From positions 3,038,001-3,102,000 of the forward strand of contig NZ_VFMX01000001.1 of the NCBI RefSeq assembly GCF_006715285.1: a stretch of 64,000 nucleotides of DNA, in the 5' to 3' direction. Positions 54,172 through 61,585 of this stretch are shown here, piece by piece. Every line of letters begins with the position of its first letter. Position 1 is the first letter of the stretch. The position numbers and the translations under genes were made by a program. A model generated the notes under the pieces. The model made no database searches, was not told the DNA's origin, and saw nothing but the letters and a program-made list of their open reading frames with translations. Source of the stretch: Arthrobacter sp. SLBN-83 (GTDB taxonomy: Bacteria > Actinomycetota > Actinomycetes > Actinomycetales > Micrococcaceae).

Positions 54172-55839
54172 TCAAGACTTCAGCTGGACCTTCGTAAAAA
54201 CTTCATTTAAGACCGGGGATGCCGGGTAACTCTGCACCCGGTCCGAGAGGGCAAGCGCGGAAATGGGGAAGGCGACGGGAACGGCCGGCACCGTCGCGGC
54301 TATCTGGGCATTGATGGTGTGATAAAGGTCATCCCGCTCCTTGCCGTCGGGCAGTCCGCGGGCCCGGTTGATCTTCGAAAAGACCTGCGGATCCTGGTAC
54401 CCGAACTCGCCGTTTTTCTCCCCAAAGAGCGGGCCTACGAAGTTGTCCGCGTCTGAGTAGGAGCCGTTCCAGCCGAGGATGTGGAGCGCGTGGTCGCCGG
54501 CGGACTGGACCTTCTGCAGGTACCCGTCGGACCAGTCCACCGGGACAGGCTTGATGTTGAAGCCGACGGCGGTGAGCTGGCGGCTGAGTTCGGCGTACAC
54601 CTTCTCCGGCGTGGGCAGGTAGGGCCGGGTGACGTTCAGCGGGTAGTAGAACTTCAGTTCCTCGCCGGCGTAGCCACCCTCCTTCAGGTAGTCCTTGGCT
54701 TTCGCGGGATCGTGCCCCAGCTCCGGCGCGTCGTTGTTGAAGCCGCTGATCTTGGGCGGCACGAACTGCGTGGCCTTGGCGGTGTTGTCGATGAAGAACT
54801 TCCGGATCAAAGTTTCCTTGTCGATGGCCAGCTCCACCGCCTGCCGGATCTTCTGGTTCTGGAGAACCGGGACGTCCTGGTTCATGCCCACGTACATCAC
54901 GGAGAACGGATCGCGCTGGACAATCTGCTTGCCGCGCTTCACCAGTTGGTCGAAGTTGCCCACGGTCACGGCGTCGTAGCCGTCAATCGTGCCGTCCAGC
55001 AGTGCCTGGAGGCGGGTCTGGGGATGGTTGTAGGCCATGAAGTTGATGGTGGCGATCTGGCCCCGGTCGCCCCAGTAGCTCCGGTTGCTGGACAAGGTCA
55101 CATTGTCATTGCCCCAGGCGGCGAGGGTGAAGGGGCCCGTGCCCACCGGGTTTGTGGCGAACGCGGACATGGCCTGGCCGCCCCGGTTCTGGTCCAGGAT
55201 GTCGGCTTTTCCGGACGAAAGGGCCGCAGGGGACGCGATGGCGAAGGCGGGAAGGGTCAGCGCCTGGAGGAACGCGGTGAAGCGCTGGGTAAGGTCGATC
55301 TGCACGGTATCGGGTGCCGGCGCCGTACAGCTCTTGAAGATGGAGAGGCCGGGCTCATCCGAGTGTGCCTTGAACACGCCTTTGAAGGAGCTTCCCGGCG
55401 CCTGTTTCCGCAGTGCCACAGGGAAATTGAACCAGCGGTTGAAGTTGGCGCAGACGGCGTCGGCGTTGAAGGGCGTGCCGTCCTGGAAGGTGACTCCCGT
55501 GCGGAGTTTGAACGTGTAGGTGCGGCCGTCGTTGGACTCATTCCACTCGGTGGCCAGCAGCGGGGTGGGCTTGCCGGTGGTTTGGTCCACGCCCACCAGG
55601 CCTTCGAGGATCTGCCGGGTGATGCGCTGCGACTCCACGTCGTTGGACAGCGCCGGGTCCAGGCCCAGGGGCTGGGCGGCCGTACCGAAGTTGAAGGTGG
55701 CCGCAGGTTCCGCCGGCGTGGTGCTGGGCGTACCGGAGGTGGGGGCAGGGGACGGCATGCCGGTGCATGACGTCACGCCCAGCGCCATGAGGACGGCACC
55801 GGCCTTGATGACCGTACGCCGCGAAGTACTGCTGGGCAC
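54172..55839 (-). CDS. ABC transporter substrate-binding protein, Tat-exported lipoprotein
   Basis: 555-aa family 5 (peptide/nickel/opine) binding protein. It begins with the twin-arginine motif SRRTVIK followed by a hydrophobic stretch ending in the lipobox GVTSC (about 8-24), so export is probably through Tat and then lipid anchoring. The body has [34 protein letters not shown] and [15 protein letters not shown]. No permease or ATPase genes are next to it, so it is an orphan binding protein. AGAGGTGAT precedes the GTG. Confidence 0.93.
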   Translation of the reverse strand: MPSSTSRRTVIKAGAVLMALGVTSCTGMPSPAPTSGTPSTTPAEPAATFNFGTAAQPLGLDPALSNDVESQRITRQILEGLVGVDQTTGKPTPLLATEWNESNDGRTYTFKLRTGVTFQDGTPFNADAVCANFNRWFNFPVALRKQAPGSSFKGVFKAHSDEPGLSIFKSCTAPAPDTVQIDLTQRFTAFLQALTLPAFAIASPAALSSGKADILDQNRGGQAMSAFATNPVGTGPFTLAAWGNDNVTLSSNRSYWGDRGQIATINFMAYNHPQTRLQALLDGTIDGYDAVTVGNFDQLVKRGKQIVQRDPFSVMYVGMNQDVPVLQNQKIRQAVELAIDKETLIRKFFIDNTAKATQFVPPKISGFNNDAPELGHDPAKAKDYLKEGGYAGEELKFYYPLNVTRPYLPTPEKVYAELSRQLTAVGFNIKPVPVDWSDGYLQKVQSAGDHALHILGWNGSYSDADNFVGPLFGEKNGEFGYQDPQVFSKINRARGLPDGKERDDLYHTINAQIAATVPAVPVAFPISALALSDRVQSYPASPVLNEVFTKVQLKS

Positions 55840-55942
55840 TCGTTTATCACCTCTGGATGCTGCCGGCTCCGCCGCATGCGGGCCGGGATCCAGTCTAGGG
55901 GACAGGAACCGGGGCCGGCCCCGGGAGGTCATCCGGCGCGCC

Positions 55943-55978
55943 AAGGCCGGGTCCACTGAAACCAGCGGACCCGGCCTT
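55943..55978. terminator. Hairpin after the fasciclin gene
   Basis: 12-bp perfect stem AAGGCCGGGTCC with GGACCCGGCCTT, plus an inner CTG/CAG. On the minus strand it follows the fasciclin stop by 26 bases. There is no T-run on that side, so termination efficiency is uncertain. Confidence 0.6.
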
Positions 55979-56004
55979 CTTATTGGGGGGCCGTACGGGA
56001 AGGT

Positions 56005-56709
56005 TTACTTGGGCATGAGGACCGAGTCGACCAGGTACACCGTTGCGTTCTTGGTCTTGACGCCGCCGCACACCACGTTGGCGTCGTCCACTTTGAGGTT
56101 GTCACCGCTGCCGGTCACGGTCACGGAACCACCCTCGACCGTGGCGTGGGTGCCGGCGATCTTGTCAGGGGTGATCTGGCCGGGGACTACGTGGTAGGTC
56201 AGGATCTTGCTCAGGAGGGCATCGTCCGTCTTCAGGGTCTCGATGGTTGCGGGGTCGATCTTCTTGAAAGCGTCGTCAACCGGGGCGAAGACGGTGAATT
56301 CGCCACCGTTGAGGGTGTCCACCAGGTTGACCTTCGGGTTCAGCTTGCCGGAGACGGCAGCGGTCAGCGTGGTCAGGATGGGGTTGTTGGACGCTGCCAC
56401 GGCCACCGGGTCAAGGGCCATGCCCTCCACCGAGCCGGCACCGGTGGGAACCTGCTTGGCGTAGGCGGCGCAGCCCGGCCCAACAAGGTTGGCTGCGGGG
56501 TCCATCATCCCGGCCGAGGAACTGGCGGACGGGGACGCCATGGCGGAGCTGGACGGGGACGCCATGCTGGAGCTGGGGGAGGATGACATCGGCGCCGACG
56601 ACGCCGAGGATCCTGAGGTGCTGCCCGAGCCGCCGCATGCGGTGAGGCTGAGCAGAGCGGCCGCTGCAACGCCTGCGACGGTGAAAGTGGTGCGCTTGAA
56701 GGTCTGCAT
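56005..56709 (-). CDS. Fasciclin-domain lipoprotein (cell surface)
   Basis: 234 aa. A signal of about 25 residues ends in the lipobox LTAC, followed by a Ser/Ala/Met/Pro-rich spacer (26-70) and a single FAS1 domain (about 85-234). FAS1 marks are [42 protein letters not shown] and, in the tail, [16 protein letters not shown]1 domains mediate adhesion at the cell surface. GGAG upstream. Similar to mycobacterial MPT70/83-type proteins in fold. Confidence 0.95.
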   Translation of the reverse strand: MQTFKRTTFTVAGVAAAALLSLTACGGSGSTSGSSASSAPMSSSPSSSMASPSSSAMASPSASSSAGMMDPAANLVGPGCAAYAKQVPTGAGSVEGMALDPVAVAASNNPILTTLTAAVSGKLNPKVNLVDTLNGGEFTVFAPVDDAFKKIDPATIETLKTDDALLSKILTYHVVPGQITPDKIAGTHATVEGGSVTVTGSGDNLKVDDANVVCGGVKTKNATVYLVDSVLMPK

Positions 56710-56906
56710 TTCAGTTCTCCTTGGATCGTTTGCCTGCCGCCGTCGGACGTTGTGCCGTCGGCGTGCGGTCTGCCTTGCGGTAAGCACCTGCCCTTGGCTG
56801 GTGTCTCAATGGCTATTCGGCCGGTGGGCAGCGGCGGATGGGTGGATCTTTGGAGTTTTTCGAATAGAAGCAGGAACCGGCACCGGGGCGTGGGCTGCTT
56901 AACGCA

Positions 56907-56936
56907 CGAATCCCCCGGCCGGAGCCGGGGGATTCG
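56907..56936 (-). terminator. Hairpin terminator after tRNA-Leu
   Basis: 13-bp perfect stem CGAATCCCCCGGC with GCCGGGGGATTCG around four bases. Lies six bases downstream of the tRNA 3' end. Confidence 0.8.
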
Positions 56937-56941
56937 CCGGG

Positions 56942-57023
56942 TGCGCAAGGGGGGACTTGAACCCCCACGCCCGAAGGCACAGGAACCTAAATCCTGCGTG
57001 TCTGCCAATTTCACCACTCGCGC
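56942..57023 (-). tRNA. tRNA-Leu (anticodon TAG)
   Basis: An 82-base class II tRNA. The 7-bp acceptor stem (GCGCGAG with CTTGCGC, one G-U) ends in discriminator A. The D-arm GTGGTGAAATTGGCAGACAC, the anticodon arm (CAGGA-TTTAGGT-TCCTG, TAG in the loop), the long variable arm GCCTTCGGGCG and the T-arm GGGGGTTCAAGTCCCCC are all present. CCA is not encoded. Confidence 0.95.
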
Positions 57024-57112
57024 GCGTCATCCGGGGCGTGAAAAGCACGACGGCGGATGACAGGTTCCATTGTAGCGTCGCCCCGGCGGTGGGCCGGGCA
57101 GCCGCGGCCGGG

Positions 57113-57586
57113 TCAGGCGTCCAGGTTGAGGTCCCGCCTCAGCTTGGCAACGTGTCCCGTGGCACGCACGTTGTACTGGGCCAGTGCCACCTTGCCGTCC
57201 GGATCCACCACGATGGTGGACCGGATCAAGCCCTCGTAAGTTTTGCCGTAGTTCTTCTTCTCGCCCCAGGCGCCGTACGCCTCGGCCACCGCGTGGTCCG
57301 CGTCGGAGAGCAGCGGGAACGTCAGGGACTCTTTGTCAGCGAACTTCGCGAGTTTTTCGACGGGGTCCGGCGAGATGCCCAGGACATCGAAGCCGGCGGC
57401 CTGGAGGGAAGCCAGGCTGTCGCGGAAATCGCAGGCCTCCTTGGTGCAGCCGGGGGTGGAGGCGGCCGGGTAGAAGTAGACGATCGTGGAGCGCCCGGGA
57501 CGGGGAGCCAGGCTGACGTCCTTGCCGGTTGAATCCTGCAGGGTGAAAGCGGGTGCATTGTCGCCGGTAACGAGTCTTTCAGCCAT
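57113..57586 (-). CDS. bcp: Thioredoxin-dependent thiol peroxidase (Bcp-type peroxiredoxin)
   Basis: 157-aa peroxiredoxin that reduces hydroperoxides using thioredoxin. Blocks: NAPAFTLQDSTGKDVSL and IVYFYPAASTPGCTKEACDFRDSL, which carries the peroxidatic Cys in TPGCTKE and a resolving Cys five residues on, as in Bcp; then GISPDPVEKLAKFADKESLTFPLLSD and RSTIVVDPDGKVALAQYNVRATGHV. GGAG precedes the ATG. It is divergent from the marR gene (87 bases). Confidence 0.95.
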   Translation of the reverse strand: MAERLVTGDNAPAFTLQDSTGKDVSLAPRPGRSTIVYFYPAASTPGCTKEACDFRDSLASLQAAGFDVLGISPDPVEKLAKFADKESLTFPLLSDADHAVAEAYGAWGEKKNYGKTYEGLIRSTIVVDPDGKVALAQYNVRATGHVAKLRRDLNLDA

Positions 57587-57640
57587 TGTTTTTCTCCTTG
57601 TTGCGGGCGGGACACAACAGCCTAATAAGCAGGTGGAGCG

Positions 57641-57656
57641 AGTGCTAATCGGCACT
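57641..57656. promoter_or_regulatory. Candidate operator between bcp and marR
   Basis: AGTGC and GCACT flank six bases, four bases before the TATACT box of the marR promoter. A bound regulator would block that promoter and could also affect bcp. Confidence 0.45.
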
Positions 57657-57660
57657 TGGT

Positions 57661-57666
57661 TATACT
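57661..57666 (+). promoter_or_regulatory. -10 box of the marR promoter at 57.7 kb
   Basis: TATACT, the best consensus match among the leaderless-type promoters, with 7 bases to the ATG. Confidence 0.6.
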
Positions 57667-57673
57667 TGCTGCT

Positions 57674-58141
57674 ATGCCTGATATGGATCACTGGCCCACA
57701 GGGCGCCTTCTGTCCACTGCTGCGCGCCTCGTTGAACACTCATGGAACGAAAAGCTTGGCGCCATCGGACTCACCCACGCCGGTGTTATTGCCATCGAAG
57801 TCCTTGCCGTGCAAGGACCCATGACCCAGGCCCAGCTCGCCCAGTACGTCCGCGTCCAGGCCCAGACCATGGGCAAGACGCTCAGCCGGCTTGAGGCCCA
57901 CGGCCACATCGCCCGGGTCCGCAGCACCTCGGACCGCAGGAGCCATGTGGTGTCGCTGACCGAGCAGGGCAAGGAAGCCGTTGCCCAGGCCGTGGAGATG
58001 GAGCGTTCGGTGTTGGCATCAGCGTCGATCGACCCCGAACTGCTGCGCCAGGAACTCAAAGCCGTCGTGCGTGAGCTCGCCAGCCAGTTTGCCACCACCC
58101 CCAGCAACGCCGGAGCCCTCATGGATAACGTGGCCAAGTAG
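57674..58141 (+). CDS. MarR family transcriptional regulator
   Basis: 155 aa. MDHWPTGRLLSTAARLVEHSWNEKL leads to the winged helix GVIAIEVLAVQGPMTQAQLAQYVRVQAQTMGKTLSRLEAHGHIARVRSTSDRRSHVVSLTEQGKEAV. The DRRSHVVSLT wing is typical of MarR. ATG at 57674 is chosen because of the TATACT box; an earlier ATG at 57656 lies upstream of that box. Divergent from bcp, which suggests a peroxide or thiol-stress signal, but this is only inferred. Confidence 0.9.
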   Translation: MPDMDHWPTGRLLSTAARLVEHSWNEKLGAIGLTHAGVIAIEVLAVQGPMTQAQLAQYVRVQAQTMGKTLSRLEAHGHIARVRSTSDRRSHVVSLTEQGKEAVAQAVEMERSVLASASIDPELLRQELKAVVRELASQFATTPSNAGALMDNVAK

Positions 58142-58163
58142 CCACCGGTGGCACCGGCAGTAT

Positions 58164-58204
58164 AAGCGCGGACCTGGTCTTGAATGACCGGGCCGCGCTT
58201 TTTT
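58164..58204 (+). terminator. Intrinsic terminator after marR
   Basis: AAGCGCGG and inner CTGGTC pair with GACC and CCGCGCTT, one bulge, followed by a run of six T. It is a standard Rho-independent terminator and the ancestor of similar segments in the repeat to its right. Confidence 0.85.
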
Positions 58205-58259
58205 GTGCCCGGCTGCCGTCCGCCGTCGTACCTCTCCGCCCCCAACCATCGATTGCTCC

Positions 58260-58295
58260 GTAACTGTCGTTTTGAGCGGCGAAAACGGCAGTTAC
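58260..58295. repeat. Nested hairpin in repeat copy A
   Basis: GTAACTGTCGTTTT and AAAACGGCAGTTAC pair (14 positions, one mismatch) around GAGCGGCG. Outer partial arms CATCGATTGCT and AGCAGTCGATG extend it. Confidence 0.8.
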
Positions 58296-58436
58296 TCAGC
58301 AGTCGATGATGGGGTGCACCCGGAGGCGGCAGCAACTCATGAGGCCAGCCCCCGGACCTGGTCCTGTGCCGCCGGGGCTGCTCTTATTGTGCCCGTCCGC
58401 CGTCGTACTTCTCCGCCCCCAACCATCGATTGCTCC

Positions 58437-58472
58437 GTAACTGTCGTTTTGAGCGGCGAAAACGGCAGTTAC
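58437..58472. repeat. Nested hairpin in repeat copy B
   Basis: Identical 36-base hairpin, 177 bases after the first. Copy C keeps only the right arm, with two changes. Confidence 0.8.
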
Positions 58473-58778
58473 TCAGCAGTCGATGATGGGGTGCATCCTG
58501 AGGCGGCAGCAACTCATGAGGCCAGCCCACGCACCTGGTCCTGTGCCGCCGGGGCTGCTCTTATTGTGCCCGGCCGCTGCCCGCCGTCGTACCTCTCCGC
58601 CTCAACCATCGATTGCTCCCCACCGGCCCCCTAGCCTCGCAAGCTCGGCCAGGGAACCCTGCCGGCGTGGGCCCAACGGTCGTTATGAGCGGCGAAAACG
58701 GCAATTACGCAGCAGTCGATGATGGGGTGCACCCGAGGGCGAGGGGAGCGCTTGATGAAGGGGGCGGAAAAAACAAAA

Positions 58779-58812
58779 CAGCCCCGGTTTGTGTTTCCAC
58801 AAACCGGGGCTG
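58779..58812 (-). terminator. Hairpin terminator after tRNA-Lys
   Basis: 15-bp perfect stem CAGCCCCGGTTTGTG with CACAAACCGGGGCTG around four bases, followed on the minus strand by TTTTGTTTTTT. A very strong intrinsic terminator. Confidence 0.92.
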
Positions 58813-58821
58813 CTTTCCCAG

Positions 58822-58897
58822 TGGTGCACCCCCCGGGACTTGAACCCGGAACCCATTGATTAAGAGTCAATTGCTCTGCCAATTGAGCTAGAGGTGC
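58822..58897 (-). tRNA. tRNA-Lys (anticodon CTT), CCA encoded
   Basis: The 7-bp acceptor stem GCACCTC with GGGGTGC, D-arm AGCTCAATTGGCAGAGCA, anticodon arm ATTGA-CTCTTAA-TCAAT, T-arm CCGGGTTCAAGTCCCGG and discriminator A followed by CCA. Standard class I tRNA. Confidence 0.96.
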
Positions 58898-59010
58898 ATC
58901 TTTTTGCTTCCATCCCCGGGCTTTTTCTTTCCCGTTGATCTCCGCAACGACATGAAACTCTACACGAACTTTTGGTGCAAGTGAAATCGGCGCCGCCGGC
59001 AGTCTCTGTG

Positions 59011-60228
59011 TCACCGGGATGGCCGCAAAACCAGCGCAAAATCAGGGTTTTCGCCGTTTGTCAGCAACCACAAGCCGCCTTCGGGAGTGCGGATCACGTC
59101 CCGGATCCGCCCATACTGTCCTGTGAAATAGGCCACAGGAACTCCGGCTTCCGTTCCGGACAGCGGTACCACCCACAACCTCTCTCCACGGAGTGCTCCC
59201 AGATAGGCAACGCCATCCACAATTTCCAGGCCGCTGGGGGAAGATTCGCTGGTGGAAGGCCACACGACCTTTGCGTCCTGGAAGCCGGCGTGGTGCGGTG
59301 CACCGGTCACTTCCGGCCAGCCGTAGTTGGCGCCCGGCAGGATCAAGTTCAGTTCGTCGTCCACATCGGGTCCGAACTCGGTGGCCCACAGCCTGCCTGC
59401 GCTGTCCCAGGCCAGGCCCTGCACGTTGCGGTGGCCGAGGCTGTAGACGGCGTTACCGAACGGATTGCCCGGTGCCGGACGGCCATCAGGCGTAAGCCGG
59501 AGGATTTTGCCGCCCAGCGCGTTGCGGTCCTGGGGTTGGTCGCGGTGCTGGGCGTCCCCGGTGCCCACATACAGGAATCCGTCAGGACCGAAGCGGATCC
59601 TGCCGCCGTTGTGGGTGTTGGCTTTGGGTATTCCCGTAAACACCGGCTGGGGCTGCCCGAGCGTCAGGGAGCCATCTGGAGTGCTGTCGAGGGCAAGCCG
59701 GACAACCCGGTTGTCCTCCCGGCTTGTCAGGTACGCGTACAGGTAGCGGTCCGAGTCAAAGTGCGGGGAGAGAGCCAGGCCCAGCAGGCCTCCTTCGCCA
59801 CCTGCCACCACGCCAGGAACCTTCCCGAGGGTAGTGGCCTTCCCACCCCGAACTGCTTTCAGCAGTGCGGTGCCGCGCTCGGAGATGACGGCTGTGCCGT
59901 CCGGGAGGAAGACTGCAGCCCAGGGAGTGTCCAGCTGCAGCTCCAGGCGCTCCTGGACTGCGGGCGCAGGAACGGGAGCGGCAGGTTGGGTGGGGACAGC
60001 GACGGCGCTTCCTGCCTGGGTGCCGGTCCTGGCAGGGCTTGTGGCGGGTGCCGGCGCGGGAGATCCTGTGCAGGCGGCGACAGAAAGGCATATGGCCAGG
60101 CAAGAAAGGCCCGCCGCAAAGCGACGGGCCTTCGTCCTGCTAGAGCCGCTTGCGCCGCGGAGCGCGGAAGCCCGCGGCTTCGGCGTGCGCAGCGGATTCA
60201 AACCACACTTCCGCCTTGGTCTGCTCAT
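59011..60228 (-). CDS. PQQ-dependent sugar dehydrogenase-type beta-propeller lipoprotein
   Basis: 405 aa. The domain (about 95-405) is the soluble aldose (GDH-B) six-blade propeller: LDTPWAAVFLPDGTAVISERGTALLK, GGEGGLLGLALSPHFDSDRYLYAYLT, KANTHNGGRIRFGPDGFLYVGTGDA, GHRNVQGLAWDSAGRLWATEFGPDVDDELNLILPGANYGWPEV. It needs PQQ and Ca2+, or acts on another sugar. A lipobox (SVAAC) near residue 60 follows a hydrophobic stretch. The start is unclear: ATG at 60228 gives an Arg-rich leader that overlaps the upstream gene by 89 bases. No in-frame start lies after that gene's stop. Confidence 0.88.
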   Translation of the reverse strand: MSRPRRKCGLNPLRTPKPRASALRGASGSSRTKARRFAAGLSCLAICLSVAACTGSPAPAPATSPARTGTQAGSAVAVPTQPAAPVPAPAVQERLELQLDTPWAAVFLPDGTAVISERGTALLKAVRGGKATTLGKVPGVVAGGEGGLLGLALSPHFDSDRYLYAYLTSREDNRVVRLALDSTPDGSLTLGQPQPVFTGIPKANTHNGGRIRFGPDGFLYVGTGDAQHRDQPQDRNALGGKILRLTPDGRPAPGNPFGNAVYSLGHRNVQGLAWDSAGRLWATEFGPDVDDELNLILPGANYGWPEVTGAPHHAGFQDAKVVWPSTSESSPSGLEIVDGVAYLGALRGERLWVVPLSGTEAGVPVAYFTGQYGRIRDVIRTPEGGLWLLTNGENPDFALVLRPSR

Positions 60229-61327
60229 AGTCGGGGTGCCCTTCTTCGTAGTAGACCATCGCGGCCGCATCACCCTTGACCGTGTAGTCCTCTGGTCCGC
60301 TCCCGTCGGGGCCCGGCGCTGCGGAGCCGGCGCCATAAGGCTCGCTGGCTGCGAGGTGTCCGGAGGGTTCAGGGACGGCGGTGCCCTGCCCCGGGGTACT
60401 GTTCGGGCCCTGGGTGAATTCCCCGCCCTGGCCGGACGGCTGGTGGTGGTCAGCCCCGTTCTCTACCAGCGCGGAAGACTGTGCCCGTTCCAGCGTTTCA
60501 GCGGCACCGGCGCCGACTGGGGCAGTGCCGGCGGAGGCCGGCTGTGCAGCCCCTTCTGGTGCACTTGCCGAACCGGAAGTATCTGCCCGGTGCTGGGGCG
60601 CCTGTCCGCCGGCCTGCGCGACGGCCGGGGTGCCGGCGTCGTCCGTGCTTTCCACTGCGGCTGTTTCCGCGCCCGGAAGCGTCGGGGCGTGGGGCGCCGT
60701 GTATTCGTCATGGTGCACAGGGCGGGCAGAGGGGGAGGGCTGGTCTGTGGGAGCCTCCGTCGTTGCACCTCGATGCGCGGACGTCTCCGGGGAGGACGTA
60801 CCCGCCGAAGCCGCCGGTGGCGTTGCTGTCGCGCCTGTGGTGGAGGAACCGGACCGGGATCCGGCCCCGGCCTCGGACCACTGGGTTTCCCACTCCGCCT
60901 GGTCCGCGGCTTCGTCCTGGCGCCGTCGCTCTTCCCGTTCCTCGCTGCTGCCCGAAGTGCCCTGGCCGGTAGTTTCCTGTCCGGACGTGCCCTCGCTGGC
61001 CTTGCCCCGGCCTCCGGTTCCGGCGGCACCTGCCGCTGCTTCACGCGTGGAGGTGGTAGCAGAATCCGCCGGCTCCTCGGCCGTGGAGGGCGCTGCCGGT
61101 TCAGCCGGCCGGCCGAATCCAGCTGCTGTGGGGATGCCGGTGGTCCCAGCGGCCTGGGCGGACGCTGCAGCGCTGCCGCCCCCAAGGGCCCCGTCGGTCC
61201 GGTTCCCACCGGTCCCGGTTCCGGCTGACGGTCCGCCGGGCGGGTTGGCTGTTCTCCTGCGGTTCAGCAGCCACAGGATGACGGCGGCGATGATGGCGAC
61301 GAGGATGATCCAGAAAATAATGTCCAT
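60140..61327 (-). CDS. Membrane-anchored low-complexity protein with C-terminal sunset-like domain
   Basis: 395 aa. An N-terminal membrane anchor (about 3-22, MDIIFWIILVAIIAAVILWL) is followed by a very long Gly/Ser/Thr/Ala/Pro/Glu-rich region (25-345). The C-terminal 50 residues form a compact motif, YTVKGDAAAMVYYEEG, then TKAEVWFESAAHAEAAGFR, recognised in several Micrococcaceae proteins as a small domain of unknown function (called sunset). A role at the envelope is likely from the anchor. AAGGG precedes the ATG. Confidence 0.82.
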   Translation of the reverse strand: MDIIFWIILVAIIAAVILWLLNRRRTANPPGGPSAGTGTGGNRTDGALGGGSAAASAQAAGTTGIPTAAGFGRPAEPAAPSTAEEPADSATTSTREAAAGAAGTGGRGKASEGTSGQETTGQGTSGSSEEREERRRQDEAADQAEWETQWSEAGAGSRSGSSTTGATATPPAASAGTSSPETSAHRGATTEAPTDQPSPSARPVHHDEYTAPHAPTLPGAETAAVESTDDAGTPAVAQAGGQAPQHRADTSGSASAPEGAAQPASAGTAPVGAGAAETLERAQSSALVENGADHHQPSGQGGEFTQGPNSTPGQGTAVPEPSGHLAASEPYGAGSAAPGPDGSGPEDYTVKGDAAAMVYYEEGHPDYEQTKAEVWFESAAHAEAAGFRAPRRKRL

Positions 61328-61572
61328 GGCAGGCCCTTCGGTTCAGGGTGGATGGGTGTCCTGCCCCGACGCTACGTCGGGTCACCACTGCTGTCCAGAG
61401 ACGCCGCGCGCAGGGGGAAACGCCCGGGCGTGCCCACCCCAGAGGGCTCCTGCGTGGACTAGGACCCGCTTCGTCTCGAAATATGAGACGTGCGTCCACT
61501 AATTGGGCAAGTATCTGCCGCATTTTCGCCCAAATATGCTCCCGGTTGTCGTTCCCGCCAGGGCCCGAGCCC

Positions 61573-61578
61573 TAGACT
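61573..61578 (+). promoter_or_regulatory. -10 box of the ilvD promoter
   Basis: TAGACT, 7 bases before the ilvD ATG. Confidence 0.55.
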
Positions 61579-61585
61579 TTCCCCT

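Larger units (their letters stand above)
58169..58735. repeat. Tandem ~180-bp repeat, two full copies and a rearranged third
   Basis: Copy A 58169-58352, copy B 58353-58529, copy C from 58530 with its end at 58679-58735. Each begins with CGGACCTGGTC-like sequence (a relic of the marR terminator), then CCGCCGTCGTAC, CCATCGATTGCT, the nested hairpin and GGGGTGCA, then GCGGCAGCAACTCATGAGG. Copy C is split after CGATTGCTCC by about 60 bases of unrelated sequence. No protein is plausible here. Confidence 0.85.

Noticed and set aside
56441..56640. Low-complexity Ser/Ala/Met/Pro stretch considered as a frameshift or a repeat expansion in the fasciclin gene.
   Set aside because: It is a normal spacer after a lipobox; the frame is intact on both sides.
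57640..57648. GAGTGCTAA between bcp and marR looks like half of a CIRCE (HrcA) element.
   Set aside because: The matching TTAGCACTC half is absent at the required distance, and neither neighbour is a chaperone gene.
58203..58634. Open frame of 143 codons with two near-identical 60-residue blocks, first taken for a repeat protein.
   Set aside because: It is the translation of the tandem non-coding hairpin repeat; no ribosome-binding site, and the third copy breaks the pattern.
58169..58735. Regular repeats considered as a CRISPR array.
   Set aside because: Units are about 180 bases and almost identical throughout, with no unique spacers and no cas genes near.
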